A stretch of DNA of 57,281 nucleotides from positions 1 through 57,281 of the forward strand of contig JAMNXO010000012.1 of NCBI GenBank assembly GCA_023653115.1, read 5' to 3'. The notes below the pieces were generated by a model. It worked only from the letters and a program-made list of their open reading frames with translations. It was not told the DNA's origin and made no database searches. Both the position numbers and the translations under genes were made by a program. This document shows, one piece after another, positions 1 through 11,557 of this stretch. The stretch is from Erythrobacter sp. GTDB lineage: Bacteria > Pseudomonadota > Alphaproteobacteria > Sphingomonadales > Sphingomonadaceae. The first letter of the stretch is position 1. Every line of letters begins with the position of its first letter.

Positions 1-848
1 GCCCAGTTTCGCCAGATAGAGCCCGGATGATTGGGGCATGCCAGACAGCACCCGGCCCTGTCGGACCGCCTGCGCGCTTGTCTGGTCGAGTGCGAGGGCC
101 GGGATGTCGTCCAGCCCCGCCTCCAGCGGCAGGAGGAGGTGTTCAAGGCTCCGGCCCTTAGCGATTTCCTCCAGACTGTCCAGCGAAATCGCCTGTTGCT
201 GGGTGAACGGCCCGGCCTTGGTGCGCCTCAGATAGGTCACGTGACCACAGGTCCCGAGTGCATAGGCAATGTCCCGCGCAAGGCTGCGGATATAGGTGCC
301 TTTGGAGACACGGGCGACAAGGGTTGCCTCGCCCTCCTGTGCCGTGCCGGGGCGGAGCACCAGCGAATGGATCGTGACGCTGCGCGCCTTCAGTTCCACC
401 TGCTCCCCTGCCCGCGCCAAGTCGTAAGCGCGCTGGCCATCGACCTTGAGCGCGGAATAGGCCGGCGGCACCTGCTCGATTTCACCTGTGAAGCGCGGCA
501 ACACAGCCACGACCTCGGCCAGCGAGGGGCGCACCTCGCTGGTGGCGATCACCTCGCCCTCGGTATCGAGCGTCGTGGTTTCCTCGCCGAAGCGGATCGT
601 GAATTCGTAGATCTTGGAGGCGTCCAGCATCCGCCCGGCCAGCTTGGTCGCCTCGCCCAACGCAATTGGCAGCACGCCCTCCGCGAGCGGATCGAGCGTA
701 CCGCCGTGGCCGACCTTGGTTTTCGCATAGCCGTTCTGGCGCAGCACCCGTTTGACCGCGCTGACGCCTTGCGTCGAGCCCAGCCCGCGCGGCTTGTCGA
801 GGATCAGCCAGCCCGAAAGCGGCGCAGGCTTGCCGGAAATATCCACGT
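1..848 (-). CDS. truB: tRNA pseudouridine(55) synthase TruB (3' end off the window)
   Basis: TruB converts U55 of the T-arm of tRNAs to pseudouridine. About 282 codons are visible; the C-terminal tens of residues run off base 1. The N-terminus reads GWLILDKPRGLGS, followed by the catalytic-Asp motif GHGGTLDPLA and, further on, YEFTIRFG and SKGTYIRSLARD, all typical of the family. I chose the GTG at 848-846 because an AAGGA Shine-Dalgarno sequence (revcomp of 854-858) lies 5 nt upstream. It starts 13 nt after the stop of the site-2 protease gene and is probably cotranscribed with it. In many proteobacteria truB directly follows rbfA; here three genes intervene. Confidence 0.95.
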
Positions 849-861
849 GCGTCCTTCGCAA

Positions 862-1587
862 TCAGGCGATCAGCGCCGCGACCGCGTCAGCCAGCGCCAA
901 AAACAGCCCCATCGCCCACATCACCGGCCCTACCACCAGATCGCCCAGGAAGCTGGTGCCGAACACCCAGCTGATGGCCACCAGCCCGAGGATCAGCGCC
1001 ATGCCGATGCCTTGCAGCTTCTCCCACGGGCCGCGCAGCTGCTCGGGCAGCAAGCCGCCGACGATATGCGAGCCGTCGAAGGGCGGGATCGGCAAGAGGT
1101 TGAACAGGCCGAGGAACAGGTTGACGAGGATGAAGTAGAACAGTCCTGTCGCCAGCCATTGGGGCTCGCCCATGCCATCGACGAGCAGTGTCGCGCCCGC
1201 TTCGACATCGCCGCCCAGTGCCACCCCGGCCGGCATCACCAGCCCGAGCAACACCGCGCCCACCGCCGCCAGCACGAAATTGCTGGCCGGCCCGGCCGCC
1301 GCCACCGCCATCATCCCGAAACGCGGGTTGTTGAGCCGCCACTTGTTGACCGGCACCGGCTTGGCCCAGCCGAACACCGGCCCGCCCAGCAGAGCCAGCG
1401 CGCCCGGCACCAGCAACGTGCCGACAGGATCGACATGGGCAATCGGATTGAGCGTCAGCCGTCCGCGATCGCTCGCGGTCGGATCGCCCAGCAGCCGCGC
1501 GGCATAGCCATGCGCGACTTCGTGGAACACAATCGCGATCACCAATGCGGGGATCAGCACGAGGGCGAAAAGGACAGTTTGGCTCAT
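862..1587 (-). CDS. Site-2 protease family (M50) membrane metalloprotease
   Basis: A 241-residue polytopic membrane protein of the M50 site-2 protease family, which cleaves substrates within the membrane using zinc. The zinc site FHEVAHG lies at about residues 21-27 (His22, Glu23, His26) in the first helix, and the second family motif NLLPIPPFDGSHI lies in the last third, supplying the third metal ligand (Asp). It has no PDZ domain and is much shorter than RseP, so it belongs to the small minimal group rather than the anti-sigma-factor protease. The ATG at 1587 starts the conserved part; an in-frame ATG at 1695 would add 36 arginine-rich residues and overlap tdk. Substrate unknown. Confidence 0.9.
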   Translation of the reverse strand: MSQTVLFALVLIPALVIAIVFHEVAHGYAARLLGDPTASDRGRLTLNPIAHVDPVGTLLVPGALALLGGPVFGWAKPVPVNKWRLNNPRFGMMAVAAAGPASNFVLAAVGAVLLGLVMPAGVALGGDVEAGATLLVDGMGEPQWLATGLFYFILVNLFLGLFNLLPIPPFDGSHIVGGLLPEQLRGPWEKLQGIGMALILGLVAISWVFGTSFLGDLVVGPVMWAMGLFLALADAVAALIA

Positions 1588-1639
1588 CCGCTTGCAGATA
1601 GGATCGCGATCCCGCGAAAGCCAGAGCGCGCCGGTGCGA

Positions 1640-2215
1640 TTATGCCGAAAGCGCCCGCGCGAAATGCCGGCGGCATAGCGCGACATAGCGATCATTCCCG
1701 CCGATCTCTGTCTGCTGGCCCTGCTTCACCGCCGCGCCGCTTTCATCCACGCGCAGGTTCATCGTCGCCTTGCGGCCGCAGTGGCACACGGCTTTGAGCT
1801 CGACGAGCGCATCTGCAATCCCCAGCAGGACGGCCGAGCCCGGGAACAGCTCACCCTGAAAATCGGTGCGCAAGCCATAGCACAGCACGGGTATCCCCGC
1901 TTCGTCCGCCAGCCGCGCCAATTGCCATACCTGTTCAGGTGTCAGAAACTGCGCCTCGTCTACCAACACGCAATCGAGCGGCGTTCCGGCATGGACGGCG
2001 CTGACATCGGCCCACAGATCAGTGTCGGGATGGAACCGGTGCGCATCGCTTTCCAGCCCGATCCGGCTCTTGACCAGCCCTTCCGACCGGCTGTCGAGCG
2101 CGGCGGTCCACAGCATCGTGCGCATACCGCGTTCGCGATAATTGAAATCGGCCTGCAACAGGTGCGAGGATTTGCCGGCGTTCATGCTGGCATAGTAGAA
2201 ATAGAGCTTGGCCAT
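1640..2215 (-). CDS. tdk: Thymidine kinase
   Basis: Type II thymidine kinase (191 aa), a salvage enzyme phosphorylating thymidine with ATP. The P-loop is YASMNAGKSSHL at about residues 9-20; the Walker B/DEAQF box appears as VLVDEAQFL; the lasso and zinc region carries a CHCGRK CxxC pair, with a second Cys/His pair near the C-terminus (CRRHF). The length matches the E. coli enzyme (205 aa). Its start faces yceI across 79 nt that contain a perfect 26-nt palindrome. Confidence 0.96.
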   Translation of the reverse strand: MAKLYFYYASMNAGKSSHLLQADFNYRERGMRTMLWTAALDSRSEGLVKSRIGLESDAHRFHPDTDLWADVSAVHAGTPLDCVLVDEAQFLTPEQVWQLARLADEAGIPVLCYGLRTDFQGELFPGSAVLLGIADALVELKAVCHCGRKATMNLRVDESGAAVKQGQQTEIGGNDRYVALCRRHFARALSA

Positions 2216-2228
2216 CGCCTCTGCCTAA

Positions 2229-2254
2229 CGCCTCGCCCCGCGCGGGGCGAGGCG
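2229..2254. repeat. Perfect 26-nt palindrome in the tdk/yceI divergent promoter region
   Basis: Two 11-nt arms, CGCCTCGCCCC and GGGGCGAGGCG, flank a central GCGC, giving exact dyad symmetry. It sits 14 nt upstream of the tdk ATG and 41 nt upstream of the yceI ATG. Because both genes point away from it, it is not a terminator for either. An operator, or a strong 5'-leader hairpin on the tdk transcript, would fit. I see no second copy in the window. Confidence 0.6.
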
Positions 2255-2294
2255 GGGGTTGAACCTTTTGCCCGGTTGAAGCGTATAAGGACCC

Positions 2295-2879
2295 ATGATG
2301 ACCAGCCCGATGACACGCCTGCGCCTGATCCTGCTGCCTGTGCTGGCAGTGTTCGCGCTTGCCAATATCGGCGCGCCGCAACGCTATGTGCTCGATGCCT
2401 CGGCCAGCAATGTCTCGGCCAAGGTGCCGTTCTTCGGCCTGGCCAGCAAGACGGCACGCTTCCCGCGGATGCAGGGCGCCGTGACAATCGTGCCCGGCGC
2501 GCCCGAACGCGCCGTGATCGATGTGACCTTCGATGCCACCGCGATCGAGGCGCCGGACAGCGTCACCCTTGGCCGGCTGCGTGGTGACAAGTTCTTCTGG
2601 GTGGAGAAGTATCCGACCGTGCGTTTCGTCGGGCGCTCGCTGAAACTCACCAGCGCAACGCGCGGCACCGTCAGCGGAGAACTTACCGCGCGAGGCGTAA
2701 CCAAGCCACAAACGCTGGCTGTGACCTTCGACGCCGATCCGCTGGCGCAGGTGGGCAAGCCGGTCAGCTTCACCGGCACCACCACCATCGACCGGCGACA
2801 ATACGGCATGAAAAGCTATCAGCTTGTGGTCGGCAACAAGGTCGACATTATTCTGAAGGCGCGGATGCTGCCGCGCTGA
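2295..2879 (+). CDS. YceI family periplasmic lipid-binding-like protein
   Basis: A 194-residue YceI-family protein. An N-terminal hydrophobic stretch (LRLILLPVLAVFALANIGAP, about residues 9-28) acts as signal peptide or anchor. The YceI beta-barrel follows, starting at YVLDASASNVSAKVPFFG, with the family pattern of a hydrophobic pocket (FFWVEKYPTVRF; GELTARGVTKPQTL; IDRRQYGM). Members bind isoprenoid or amphiphilic ligands in the periplasm; the physiological role is unclear. There are alternative ATGs at codons 2 and 6. It is the only plus-strand gene in this block and converges on rbfA with a 6-nt gap. Confidence 0.88.
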   Translation: MMTSPMTRLRLILLPVLAVFALANIGAPQRYVLDASASNVSAKVPFFGLASKTARFPRMQGAVTIVPGAPERAVIDVTFDATAIEAPDSVTLGRLRGDKFFWVEKYPTVRFVGRSLKLTSATRGTVSGELTARGVTKPQTLAVTFDADPLAQVGKPVSFTGTTTIDRRQYGMKSYQLVVGNKVDIILKARMLPR

Positions 2880-2885
2880 GGAAGG

Positions 2886-3290
2886 TTATTCTTCCTCGTC
2901 GTCATCCAGATCGCGGACGACCTTGGGATCGCGCAACAACGCCTCGATCCGGTCAGCCTCGGCAAAGCTTTCGTCCTTGCGGAAGCGCAGCTTGGGCGCG
3001 AATTTCAGCCCCAACCGCTGGGCCACCTCGCGTTGGAGGAACGCCGTGTTCTGGCGCAATGCGTGAACCACATCGTCCTCGCCCGCGCCGAGCAGCGGCT
3101 TGATATAGGCCGTCGCATTACGCAGATCCGGGGTCATGCGCACCTCGGTCACTGATATGGCGGTTGCGCTGACGATATCGTCATGCACCTCGCCGCGCGC
3201 GAGCAGTTCCGACAGGATATGCCGCACCCGCTCGCCGACCTTGAGGACGCGCACTGATTGCTGTTCGGGCGTGTGAGGCGCCTTGGCCAT
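2886..3290 (-). CDS. rbfA: 30S ribosome-binding factor A
   Basis: RbfA (134 aa) binds the 30S subunit near helix 1 of 16S rRNA and is needed for its late maturation and cold adaptation. The start [21 protein letters not shown] and the KH-type core ([28 protein letters not shown]) are characteristic. An acidic tail DLDDDEEE ends the protein. It follows the thioesterase gene by 3 nt at the end of the nusA-infB operon. Confidence 0.96.
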   Translation of the reverse strand: MAKAPHTPEQQSVRVLKVGERVRHILSELLARGEVHDDIVSATAISVTEVRMTPDLRNATAYIKPLLGAGEDDVVHALRQNTAFLQREVAQRLGLKFAPKLRFRKDESFAEADRIEALLRDPKVVRDLDDDEEE

Positions 3291-3293
3291 GGT

Positions 3294-3730
3294 TCAGCCC
3301 ATCCCTGTTGTGGTGGGCGTCGGACGCGGTGTCGGGATCGCGGTGGACGTCGCGCGGGCGTGGAGCGTGCCGTCCTCGGCCAGCAATTCGCCTTCGAGGA
3401 AGATTACTCGCTTGCCCGCCTTCACCACCCGGCCCTTGCCGATCAGCGGGCCTTCCGGGATCAAACGGATCAGGCTCATGGTCAGATCGAGATTGAGCGG
3501 TGCCATCTCGCCGCCCGTCGACGCGACATAGGCATAGCCCATCACATCATCGAGATAGCCCGCGACCAACCCCCCCTGCACGCCGCCGCGCCAGGTGGTC
3601 ATCTCGCGCTTCACAGTGAAACGCATGGTGACGGTCTGGGCGGCTTCGTCCCAGCTCACGAATTCCGAGCCGAGCAGCGCCGTGTGCGGCGACTGCCCGG
3701 CATCGTCTGGATAGTGCGTGTCGTTCAGGC

Positions 3731-3734
<4 letters not shown>
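3294..3734 (-). CDS. PaaI-type hotdog-fold thioesterase
   Basis: A 146-residue hotdog-fold protein of the PaaI/YbgC acyl-CoA thioesterase superfamily. The region WRGGVQGGLVAGYLDDVMGYA carries the His/Gly-Gly loop and the central helix of the fold, although the usual catalytic HGG is VQGG here. The following strands (APLNLDLTMSLIR; GKGRVVKAGKRVIFLEGEL) also match. The tail is rich in Thr and Pro. The GTG start overlaps the infB stop by 4 nt (GTGA), so it is translationally coupled to IF-2. No specific substrate can be inferred; an enzyme here between infB and rbfA is unusual. Confidence 0.85.
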
Positions 3735-6298
<2,564 letters not shown>

Positions 6299-6307
6299 TA
6301 TCGCTAT

Positions 6308-7114
6308 TTAGTCCTTCACGTATTCATCATTTGCCGAACGGCCAGCCGTGGGCCGATCGCTGTGGCCGGGCGTATCCCGGCCAGAATTGTCCACCATGCC
6401 TGCCGCGCTGCCGGGCGAGAGATCGCCTGACACATCGCTTGCGACAAAGCGCATAAGCCGGGAGGCCGCCTGCAGCACCCGCTTTGCGGCGCGCATGTCG
6501 CCAGCATGGCCGGCAACGCCCAGGTGGACGACATTGTCGCGGCCCAATGCCACAGACAGTGCAGTGCGGTCTAGAGGCAAGACTTCGCCGCGCTCTCCAG
6601 AGCCTTCGACTTCGCGCCCAACGCGCCAGGCCTGATCGAGCTTGCGCCGGCCATCCTCGCTGCTGTCGGAAGCGTGCATCAGCGCGGCCAGCCGCCCGCT
6701 GCGCGCCTGTTCCTCGATCCGGGCAGAGCCCAGCACGATATTGCCAGAGCGCAGTTCCAGCCCCAGCCGGTCGCCAAAATGCCGCGCCAGCCCTGCTTCG
6801 ACCCGCTCGGCAAGATCCGCCGGAATAGTCAGCACGGCGCCCTTGAAAGCGCGCAGCAAAGCCCGCTTGAGCTGGCCGTCGGTGATCGCTGTTTCCAGCT
6901 GCGTGCGGCTCACACCAATCCAGGCGCCGCGGCCGGGGGCCTTGGCCGCCGGATCGGGCAGCACAAGGCCGTCAGGCGAGATCGCCAGCCGCACGAGCAC
7001 ATCGCGCGCGTCATGCTCCCCGGAGAGGATACAGCGCCGCTCGCTCCCGGCGGGTGCCGGAAGGTCAGGCCCGTCGATGTCGGACGTCAGGCGCTCATTG
7101 GGTGGAGTCCGCAT
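6308..7114 (-). CDS. YlxR (DUF448) and L7Ae-like RNA-binding fusion protein
   Basis: A 268-residue protein between nusA and infB. The first ~95 residues are a YlxR/DUF448 fold (RRCILSGEHDARDVLVRLA; GRGAWIGVSRTQLETA). The middle (LGLELRSGNIVLGSARIEEQARSG ... LMHASDSSEDGRRKL) resembles the L7Ae/L30e-type domain encoded as a separate small gene in Firmicutes. The C-terminal ~60 residues are polar and probably disordered. Its start overlaps the nusA stop by 20 nt. YlxR proteins have been linked to RNA binding and RNase P; the exact role here is not shown by sequence. Confidence 0.88.
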   Translation of the reverse strand: MRTPPNERLTSDIDGPDLPAPAGSERRCILSGEHDARDVLVRLAISPDGLVLPDPAAKAPGRGAWIGVSRTQLETAITDGQLKRALLRAFKGAVLTIPADLAERVEAGLARHFGDRLGLELRSGNIVLGSARIEEQARSGRLAALMHASDSSEDGRRKLDQAWRVGREVEGSGERGEVLPLDRTALSVALGRDNVVHLGVAGHAGDMRAAKRVLQAASRLMRFVASDVSGDLSPGSAAGMVDNSGRDTPGHSDRPTAGRSANDEYVKD

Positions 7115-8732
7115 GGGCGGCCTCCTCGGTCGGCCCGGACGTTACTTCGTCTTCGAACCAGTGCGCACGCGCGGCCATGATGATCTCGTTGCCCTGCTCT
7201 TCGCTGAGGCCGTATTCGCCCAGCACGCCGCCCTTGTCGGTTTCGCGCTGCGGACGACGCTGCGGCGGGCCGTCAGCGTTATTGCGGCGACGCGGTGCTT
7301 CGCGCTTCTTGGCGATCAGTTCGTCGGTCGCGAGATCAGCGAGATCATCGAGGGTCTTGATCCCGGCCTTACCGAGCGTGACCAGCATCGCTTCGTTAAG
7401 GTGCGGAATTTCGGCCAGCGCATCTTCGACGCCCAGTTCGCGGCGAACGAGGCGGTGCGCCTCTTCCTGCCGTTCGAGCGCTTCAAGCGCGCGGCTCTGG
7501 AGTTCCTCGGCCAGTTCGTCGTCGAAGCCTTCGATGCTGGCGAGTTCGGCCAGATCGACATAGGCGACTTCCTCGAGCTCGGCGAAGCCTTCGGCGACCA
7601 GCAGCTGCGAGAGCGTTTCATCGACGTCGAGTTCTTCCTCGAACATCTTGGAGCGCTCGGCGAATTCCTTCGAGCGCTTCTCCGAGGCTTCTTCCTCGGT
7701 CATGATGTCGATCTGGTGACCGGTCAGCTGGCTTGCCAGACGCACGTTCTGGCCGCGGCGGCCGATCGCGAGGCTGAGCTGCTCGTCCGGCACCACCACC
7801 TCGATGCGCCCGTCATCCTCGTCGAGCACGACGCGGCTGACCGTGGCAGGCTGGAGCGCGTTGACCACGAAGGTCGCGGTATCTTCGCTCCAGGGGATGA
7901 TGTCGATCTTTTCACCCTGCAATTCCTGCACCACCGCCTGCACGCGGCTACCCTTCATGCCGACGCAGGCGCCGACCGGATCGATGCTGGAATCATGGCT
8001 GATCACGCCAATCTTGGCGCGGCTACCCGGATCGCGGGCGGCGGCCTTGATTTCGATGATGCTGTCGTAGATCTCGGGCACTTCCTGCGCGAACAGCTTC
8101 TTCATGAAATCGGGATGCGCGCGGCTGAGGAAGATCTGCGGGCCGCGGTTGTTGCGCTCCACCTTGGTGATGAGCGCGCGCACGCGCTCGCCGGTGCGGG
8201 CAGCTTCGCGCGGGATCTGCTGATCGCGGCGGATCACGCCCTCGGCGCGGCCGAGATTGACGATCACGTGGCCGAATTCGACCGACTTGATCACGCCGGT
8301 GATGATCTCACCGGCGCGGTCCTTGAATTCCTCGAACTGGCGTTCACGCTCGGCATCGCGGACCTTCTGGAAGATCACCTGCTTGGCCGACTGCGCGTCG
8401 ATGCGGCCGAGATCGACCGGCGGCAGCGGATCAACGATGAAATCGCCGACCTTGGCCCCCGGCTGGAGCTTTTCGCCCTGCTTGAGATCGACCTGCTTGA
8501 AGTAGTCTTCAACTTCCTCGACCACTTCGACCACACGCCACAGCGTCAGATCGCCGGTCAGCGGATCGAGCTTGGCGCGGATATCGTTTTCGGCGCCGTA
8601 ACGGTTGCGTGCCGATTTCTGGATCGCTTCTTCCATCGCCTCGATGACGATCGACTTGTCGATCATCTTTTCCGAGGCGACCGCGTTGGCGATCGCGAGG
8701 AGTTCGGCCTTGTTGGCGGAAATGGCACTCAT
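7095..8732 (-). CDS. nusA: Transcription termination/antitermination protein NusA
   Basis: NusA (545 aa) binds RNA polymerase and nascent RNA and controls pausing, termination and antitermination. In order: an N-terminal polymerase-binding domain (about 1-125, [21 protein letters not shown]), an S1 domain (about 130-200, [21 protein letters not shown]), two KH domains (about 200-345, [37 protein letters not shown]), and a C-terminal part with helix-hairpin-helix repeats ([30 protein letters not shown]). The start codon overlaps the rimP stop by 1 nt. Confidence 0.97.
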   Translation of the reverse strand: MSAISANKAELLAIANAVASEKMIDKSIVIEAMEEAIQKSARNRYGAENDIRAKLDPLTGDLTLWRVVEVVEEVEDYFKQVDLKQGEKLQPGAKVGDFIVDPLPPVDLGRIDAQSAKQVIFQKVRDAERERQFEEFKDRAGEIITGVIKSVEFGHVIVNLGRAEGVIRRDQQIPREAARTGERVRALITKVERNNRGPQIFLSRAHPDFMKKLFAQEVPEIYDSIIEIKAAARDPGSRAKIGVISHDSSIDPVGACVGMKGSRVQAVVQELQGEKIDIIPWSEDTATFVVNALQPATVSRVVLDEDDGRIEVVVPDEQLSLAIGRRGQNVRLASQLTGHQIDIMTEEEASEKRSKEFAERSKMFEEELDVDETLSQLLVAEGFAELEEVAYVDLAELASIEGFDDELAEELQSRALEALERQEEAHRLVRRELGVEDALAEIPHLNEAMLVTLGKAGIKTLDDLADLATDELIAKKREAPRRRNNADGPPQRRPQRETDKGGVLGEYGLSEEQGNEIIMAARAHWFEDEVTSGPTEEAAHADSTQ

Positions 8733-9304
8733 CAGTCGTCTGCCTTCTCTTCTGCGTCTTCTTCTTCGACGAGTTCGTCCGCCCCACTGGTATCCAGCGG
8801 ACGGGTGGCGGCGATCAGCGCGTCTGTAAGAACGAGCTTGGCCGTATGAATTTCTGCAAGCGGCAGGCGAACATCGCCGGCCTTGGCTTCGGCAACCAGC
8901 ACCATGCCATCCTCAAGCCCGCCGAGCAGGCCCTTGTTGACGCGCTGGCCCTCATAGCCCTTGTCCATGACAATCCGCACTTCATGGCCCGCCCAATTGG
9001 CGAAATCCTTGTCGCGGGTCAGCGGACGATCAATACCGGGCGAGGAGACCTCAAGGTGATAGGCGCCTTCGATCAGTTCTTCGCCGGCTTCCTCGGCCGC
9101 GTCGATCACATCGGAAACGCGGCGCGAAAGCGCGGCGCACTGATCGATCACCAACTGGCCGGTGGCCGGATCCTCGGCCATGATCTGCAGCGCCATGCCG
9201 CCATCACCGGCTTCCGACGGCAGCATCGCCAGACGCACGAGTTCGAAGCCGAGCGCCGTAGCCTCGGGTTCGATCAGTGCAGTCAGGCGCGCGATGTCGG
9301 CCAT
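8732..9304 (-). CDS. rimP: Ribosome maturation factor RimP
   Basis: RimP (190 aa) acts in 30S subunit maturation. Family features are the N-terminal half (MADIARLTALIEPEATALGFELVRLAM), the motif YHLEVSSPGIDRPLTRDKDFANWAGHEVRI split over the domain junction, and a small C-terminal SH3-like domain. It ends in an acidic tail (VEEEDAEEKADD). It is the first gene of the rimP-nusA-ylxR-infB-thioesterase-rbfA operon; its promoter should lie in the 176-nt gap 9305-9480, where I recognise no specific site. Confidence 0.95.
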   Translation of the reverse strand: MADIARLTALIEPEATALGFELVRLAMLPSEAGDGGMALQIMAEDPATGQLVIDQCAALSRRVSDVIDAAEEAGEELIEGAYHLEVSSPGIDRPLTRDKDFANWAGHEVRIVMDKGYEGQRVNKGLLGGLEDGMVLVAEAKAGDVRLPLAEIHTAKLVLTDALIAATRPLDTSGADELVEEEDAEEKADD

Positions 9305-9480
9305 CGGTTCTCCGGTTAGATCGCTTTATCGCAACGTGGTCTGCGCCGGCCCCCGAAGGCGCCAGCAGCCAAACCTTGTCTCGACAATGTCGGGATGGGC
9401 GAGCACTTAGGCGCAGATCGGCGCTTTGGCAAGAGCCAAGCGTGCCGCCAGCCGTCCCTCATCCAATCAAATCTTGCGGC

Positions 9481-9906
9481 TTATACGCGGTCCTGCCCGC
9501 TCACCCAGCGGCGCACCTTGTCGCGCAGGGCATCGCGCTCGCGCTGCTCGAGCGTCTCGGCAAACTGCCGCACCATCAGCACCACGTCGTCCGCCAGAGG
9601 CTCGTCGAACACAAGACCGTTGATTCCTCCGCCCTCGCCCAGATCACGGCGCACGACTTCGGCGAACAGCTCGAGCTGGGCGACCTTGAGATAGAGACAG
9701 GCGCCCGGTGCCAGCGGGTGCTCGAGCCCGACCCGCGCACCGCTTCGCGACAGGTCGAGCAATACGGCGGGCTCCGTTGCGCGGGTCGAGACCAGCTTGG
9801 CCGGGATCGCCAACCGCAACCGCGCCGCACCGCGACGGCCAACAGGCCGGGGCTGTTCCGGTTCTCCAGCCTTCGCCGGGTGTCGCAGATAGACAGGCTG
9901 CACCAT
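9481..9906 (-). CDS. PilZ domain protein, candidate c-di-GMP receptor
   Basis: A 141-residue single-domain PilZ protein. The c-di-GMP contacts are visible: an RxxxR box (RGAAR in RRGAARLRLAIPAKL) followed about 25 residues later by the D-x-S-x-x-G box (LDLSRSGARVGL). The C-terminal part (VLMVRQFAETLEQRERDALRDKVRRW) is a helix. With both boxes intact, c-di-GMP binding is likely. The window also carries a degenerate GGDEF protein near 42 kb, but nothing here links PilZ to a specific output. Confidence 0.85.
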   Translation of the reverse strand: MVQPVYLRHPAKAGEPEQPRPVGRRGAARLRLAIPAKLVSTRATEPAVLLDLSRSGARVGLEHPLAPGACLYLKVAQLELFAEVVRRDLGEGGGINGLVFDEPLADDVVLMVRQFAETLEQRERDALRDKVRRWVSGQDRV

Positions 9907-10001
9907 AGTGCGACAGCCTGCAACAAACGTGGTGAAGCAGAGGCGAAGGGTGCCCTAGGGGGAATTACGGTGTCCTCGCGAAAACGCGCAGGACAAAGCG
10001 A

Positions 10002-10322
10002 TCAGTTGGTGGCCCAGCCGTCATCGCCGGAGGCAGTCTCGCCATCCTCGGGCGAACCCTGCCCCGCCGTGGCGCTTGCTGCGCCATAGCCCCAGCCGTC
10101 CTGCGCCATATCCTGGGCGACGCGCTGGCGCTGTTCGGCCGCAATCGCCTTATCTCCAATGGATTCAGCTCGCTCGGCCACCTTCTCTGCCGCCTGCGGT
10201 GCAACATAAGCGAAGCTCGCCGAAAGCATCAGGCCAATCAGGAAGATGACCACCAGCAACCCGCCGACAATGAAGCGGATGCTGCTGGTGACGTTCTGGA
10301 CGATATCGACAAGCGCGCGCAT
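10002..10322 (-). CDS. Small membrane protein downstream of pspF, function unknown
   Basis: A 106-residue protein with one strongly hydrophobic helix (about residues 16-42, FIVGGLLVVIFLIGLMLSAS), an Ala/Glu/Arg-rich probable coiled coil (QAAEKVAERAESIGDKAIAAE), and a Gly/Ser/Asp-rich tail ending DDGWATN. It lies 66 nt downstream of pspF on the same strand, so it could be cotranscribed with the activator and belong to the envelope-stress locus. I do not recognise a named family. Confidence 0.7.
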   Translation of the reverse strand: MRALVDIVQNVTSSIRFIVGGLLVVIFLIGLMLSASFAYVAPQAAEKVAERAESIGDKAIAAEQRQRVAQDMAQDGWGYGAASATAGQGSPEDGETASGDDGWATN

Positions 10323-10388
10323 GATGGGCCTCGGCTGCTGAAAAAATCTGCGATACCTGCAACCTAAACGGCAATCCTTAGCAATCGG

Positions 10389-11441
10389 TTAGCCCGCATT
10401 GCCATCCTGCCCTTCCATCAACCCGTGCTTGCGGATCGCATGGCGCAATTGATCGTAGGTCAGCCCGAGCGCGCGCGCTGTCTGGCGCTGGTTCCAGCGA
10501 TGCTTCCCGAGCGCGTGTTCGAGGATCGCGCGTTCGTGCATATCCACTGCGGCGCGCAGATCCTCGACCGCATCGAGATCGGGCATGGCCGGAGCCGGAG
10601 CCGCGGGGCGGCCCGCGCTCGCTGCGGCCGGAGCAGACGCGCGGCGATGCTCGGGCTGACGCGGGCGCCACGGGCTTTCGAAGGGATCGAACTGGACATG
10701 GGCAATCGGTGATTCCTGATCCCCCCAGCGATAGACCGCGCGCTCGATGACATTGCGCAATTCACGAACATTGCCGGGCCAGGCATAATCTTCGAGCGCC
10801 GACATCACATGCGGCGCAAAACCGGGCCAGCGGTCCCAATCGATCTCGGCCGCCATACGCCGCCCGAAATGTTCGGCCAGCACGCCAATATCGCCTTCGC
10901 GCACACGCAACGGGGGAAGCGTGATGACCTCGAAACTCAGCCGGTCGAGCAGATCGGCGCGAAATTCGCCGCTCGCCGCGAGTGCGGGCAGATCGTCGTT
11001 GGTGGCCGCGACAATTCGCACATCGACGCGGATCGGGCGCGAGGCGCCGATGCGGGTGACTTCGCCATATTCGACCGCGCGCAGCAGCCGCTCCTGCGCG
11101 CCCATGCTGAGCGTGCCGAGTTCATCGAGGAACAGCGTGCCGCGGTCGGCCTCCTCGAACCGTCCGGTGCGGGCCTTGGTAGCGCCGGTGAAGGAACCGG
11201 CCTCGTGCCCGAACAATTCGGCCTCGATCAAGGTTTCAGGCAGCGCCGCGCAGTTCATGGTGACCAGCGGCTCGTCCCAGCGGGTCGAAAGGCGGTGAAG
11301 GCGTTCGGCGATCAGTTCCTTGCCGGTGCCGCGCTCGCCGATCACCAGCACCGGACGGTTGGTGGACGCTGCGCGACTGGCGCGCTCGACAGCGTCGAGA
11401 AAGGCGCCCGATTGGCCGATGAACTGGCTCTCACGCTTCAT
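10389..11441 (-). CDS. pspF: Phage shock transcriptional activator PspF
   Basis: PspF (350 aa) is a sigma-54 bacterial enhancer-binding protein without a receiver domain. The AAA+ domain (about 1-240) has Walker A GERGTGKE, the sigma-54 loop GAFTGA written as GSFTGATKA, Walker B LFLDELG, and RVREGDI plus WPGNVREL in the sensor regions. A Pro/Ala-rich linker leads to a Fis-type helix-turn-helix (RWNQRQTARALGLTYDQLRHAIRKHGL). The ATG at 11441 matches the family N-terminus (KRESQFIGQSGAFLDAVERAS); longer upstream open frames have no support. It diverges from the psp operon over 159 nt, as in enterobacteria, where PspA inhibits it directly. Confidence 0.93.
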   Translation of the reverse strand: MKRESQFIGQSGAFLDAVERASRAASTNRPVLVIGERGTGKELIAERLHRLSTRWDEPLVTMNCAALPETLIEAELFGHEAGSFTGATKARTGRFEEADRGTLFLDELGTLSMGAQERLLRAVEYGEVTRIGASRPIRVDVRIVAATNDDLPALAASGEFRADLLDRLSFEVITLPPLRVREGDIGVLAEHFGRRMAAEIDWDRWPGFAPHVMSALEDYAWPGNVRELRNVIERAVYRWGDQESPIAHVQFDPFESPWRPRQPEHRRASAPAAASAGRPAAPAPAMPDLDAVEDLRAAVDMHERAILEHALGKHRWNQRQTARALGLTYDQLRHAIRKHGLMEGQDGNAG

Positions 11442-11462
11442 GGCCAATCTATAGCGAAATTC

Positions 11463-11490
11463 ACCAATGCTTGGCAATAGTGACCAATGC
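11463..11490. promoter_or_regulatory. Candidate PspF upstream activating sequences
   Basis: Direct repeats of ACCAATGC occur at 11463-11470 and 11483-11490, exactly 20 bp apart (about two helical turns). The first is part of an inverted repeat CCAA-TGC-TTGG (11464-11474), and TTGG/CCAA dyads recur between them. They lie 50-80 bp upstream of the sigma-54 promoter and just upstream of the pspF start, where enhancer sites and pspF autoregulation would be expected. No experimental consensus for this group is available to me. Confidence 0.45.
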
Positions 11491-11541
11491 CTCGCCAGCT
11501 GGAGCGACCAAAACCCCAGCATTTCCGCCATTCCTGCAGTT

Positions 11542-11557
11542 TGGCACGGCGGTTGCA
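11542..11557 (+). promoter_or_regulatory. Sigma-54 (-24/-12) promoter of the psp operon
   Basis: TGGCACGGCGGTTGCA is a full match to the sigma-54 consensus TGGCAC-N5-TTGCA, with the GG and GC elements at the proper distance. Transcription would start about 12 nt downstream of the GC, near 11568, ahead of the Shine-Dalgarno sequence GGGGAGG of the first small gene. The presence of pspF next door makes the assignment firm. Confidence 0.92.
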
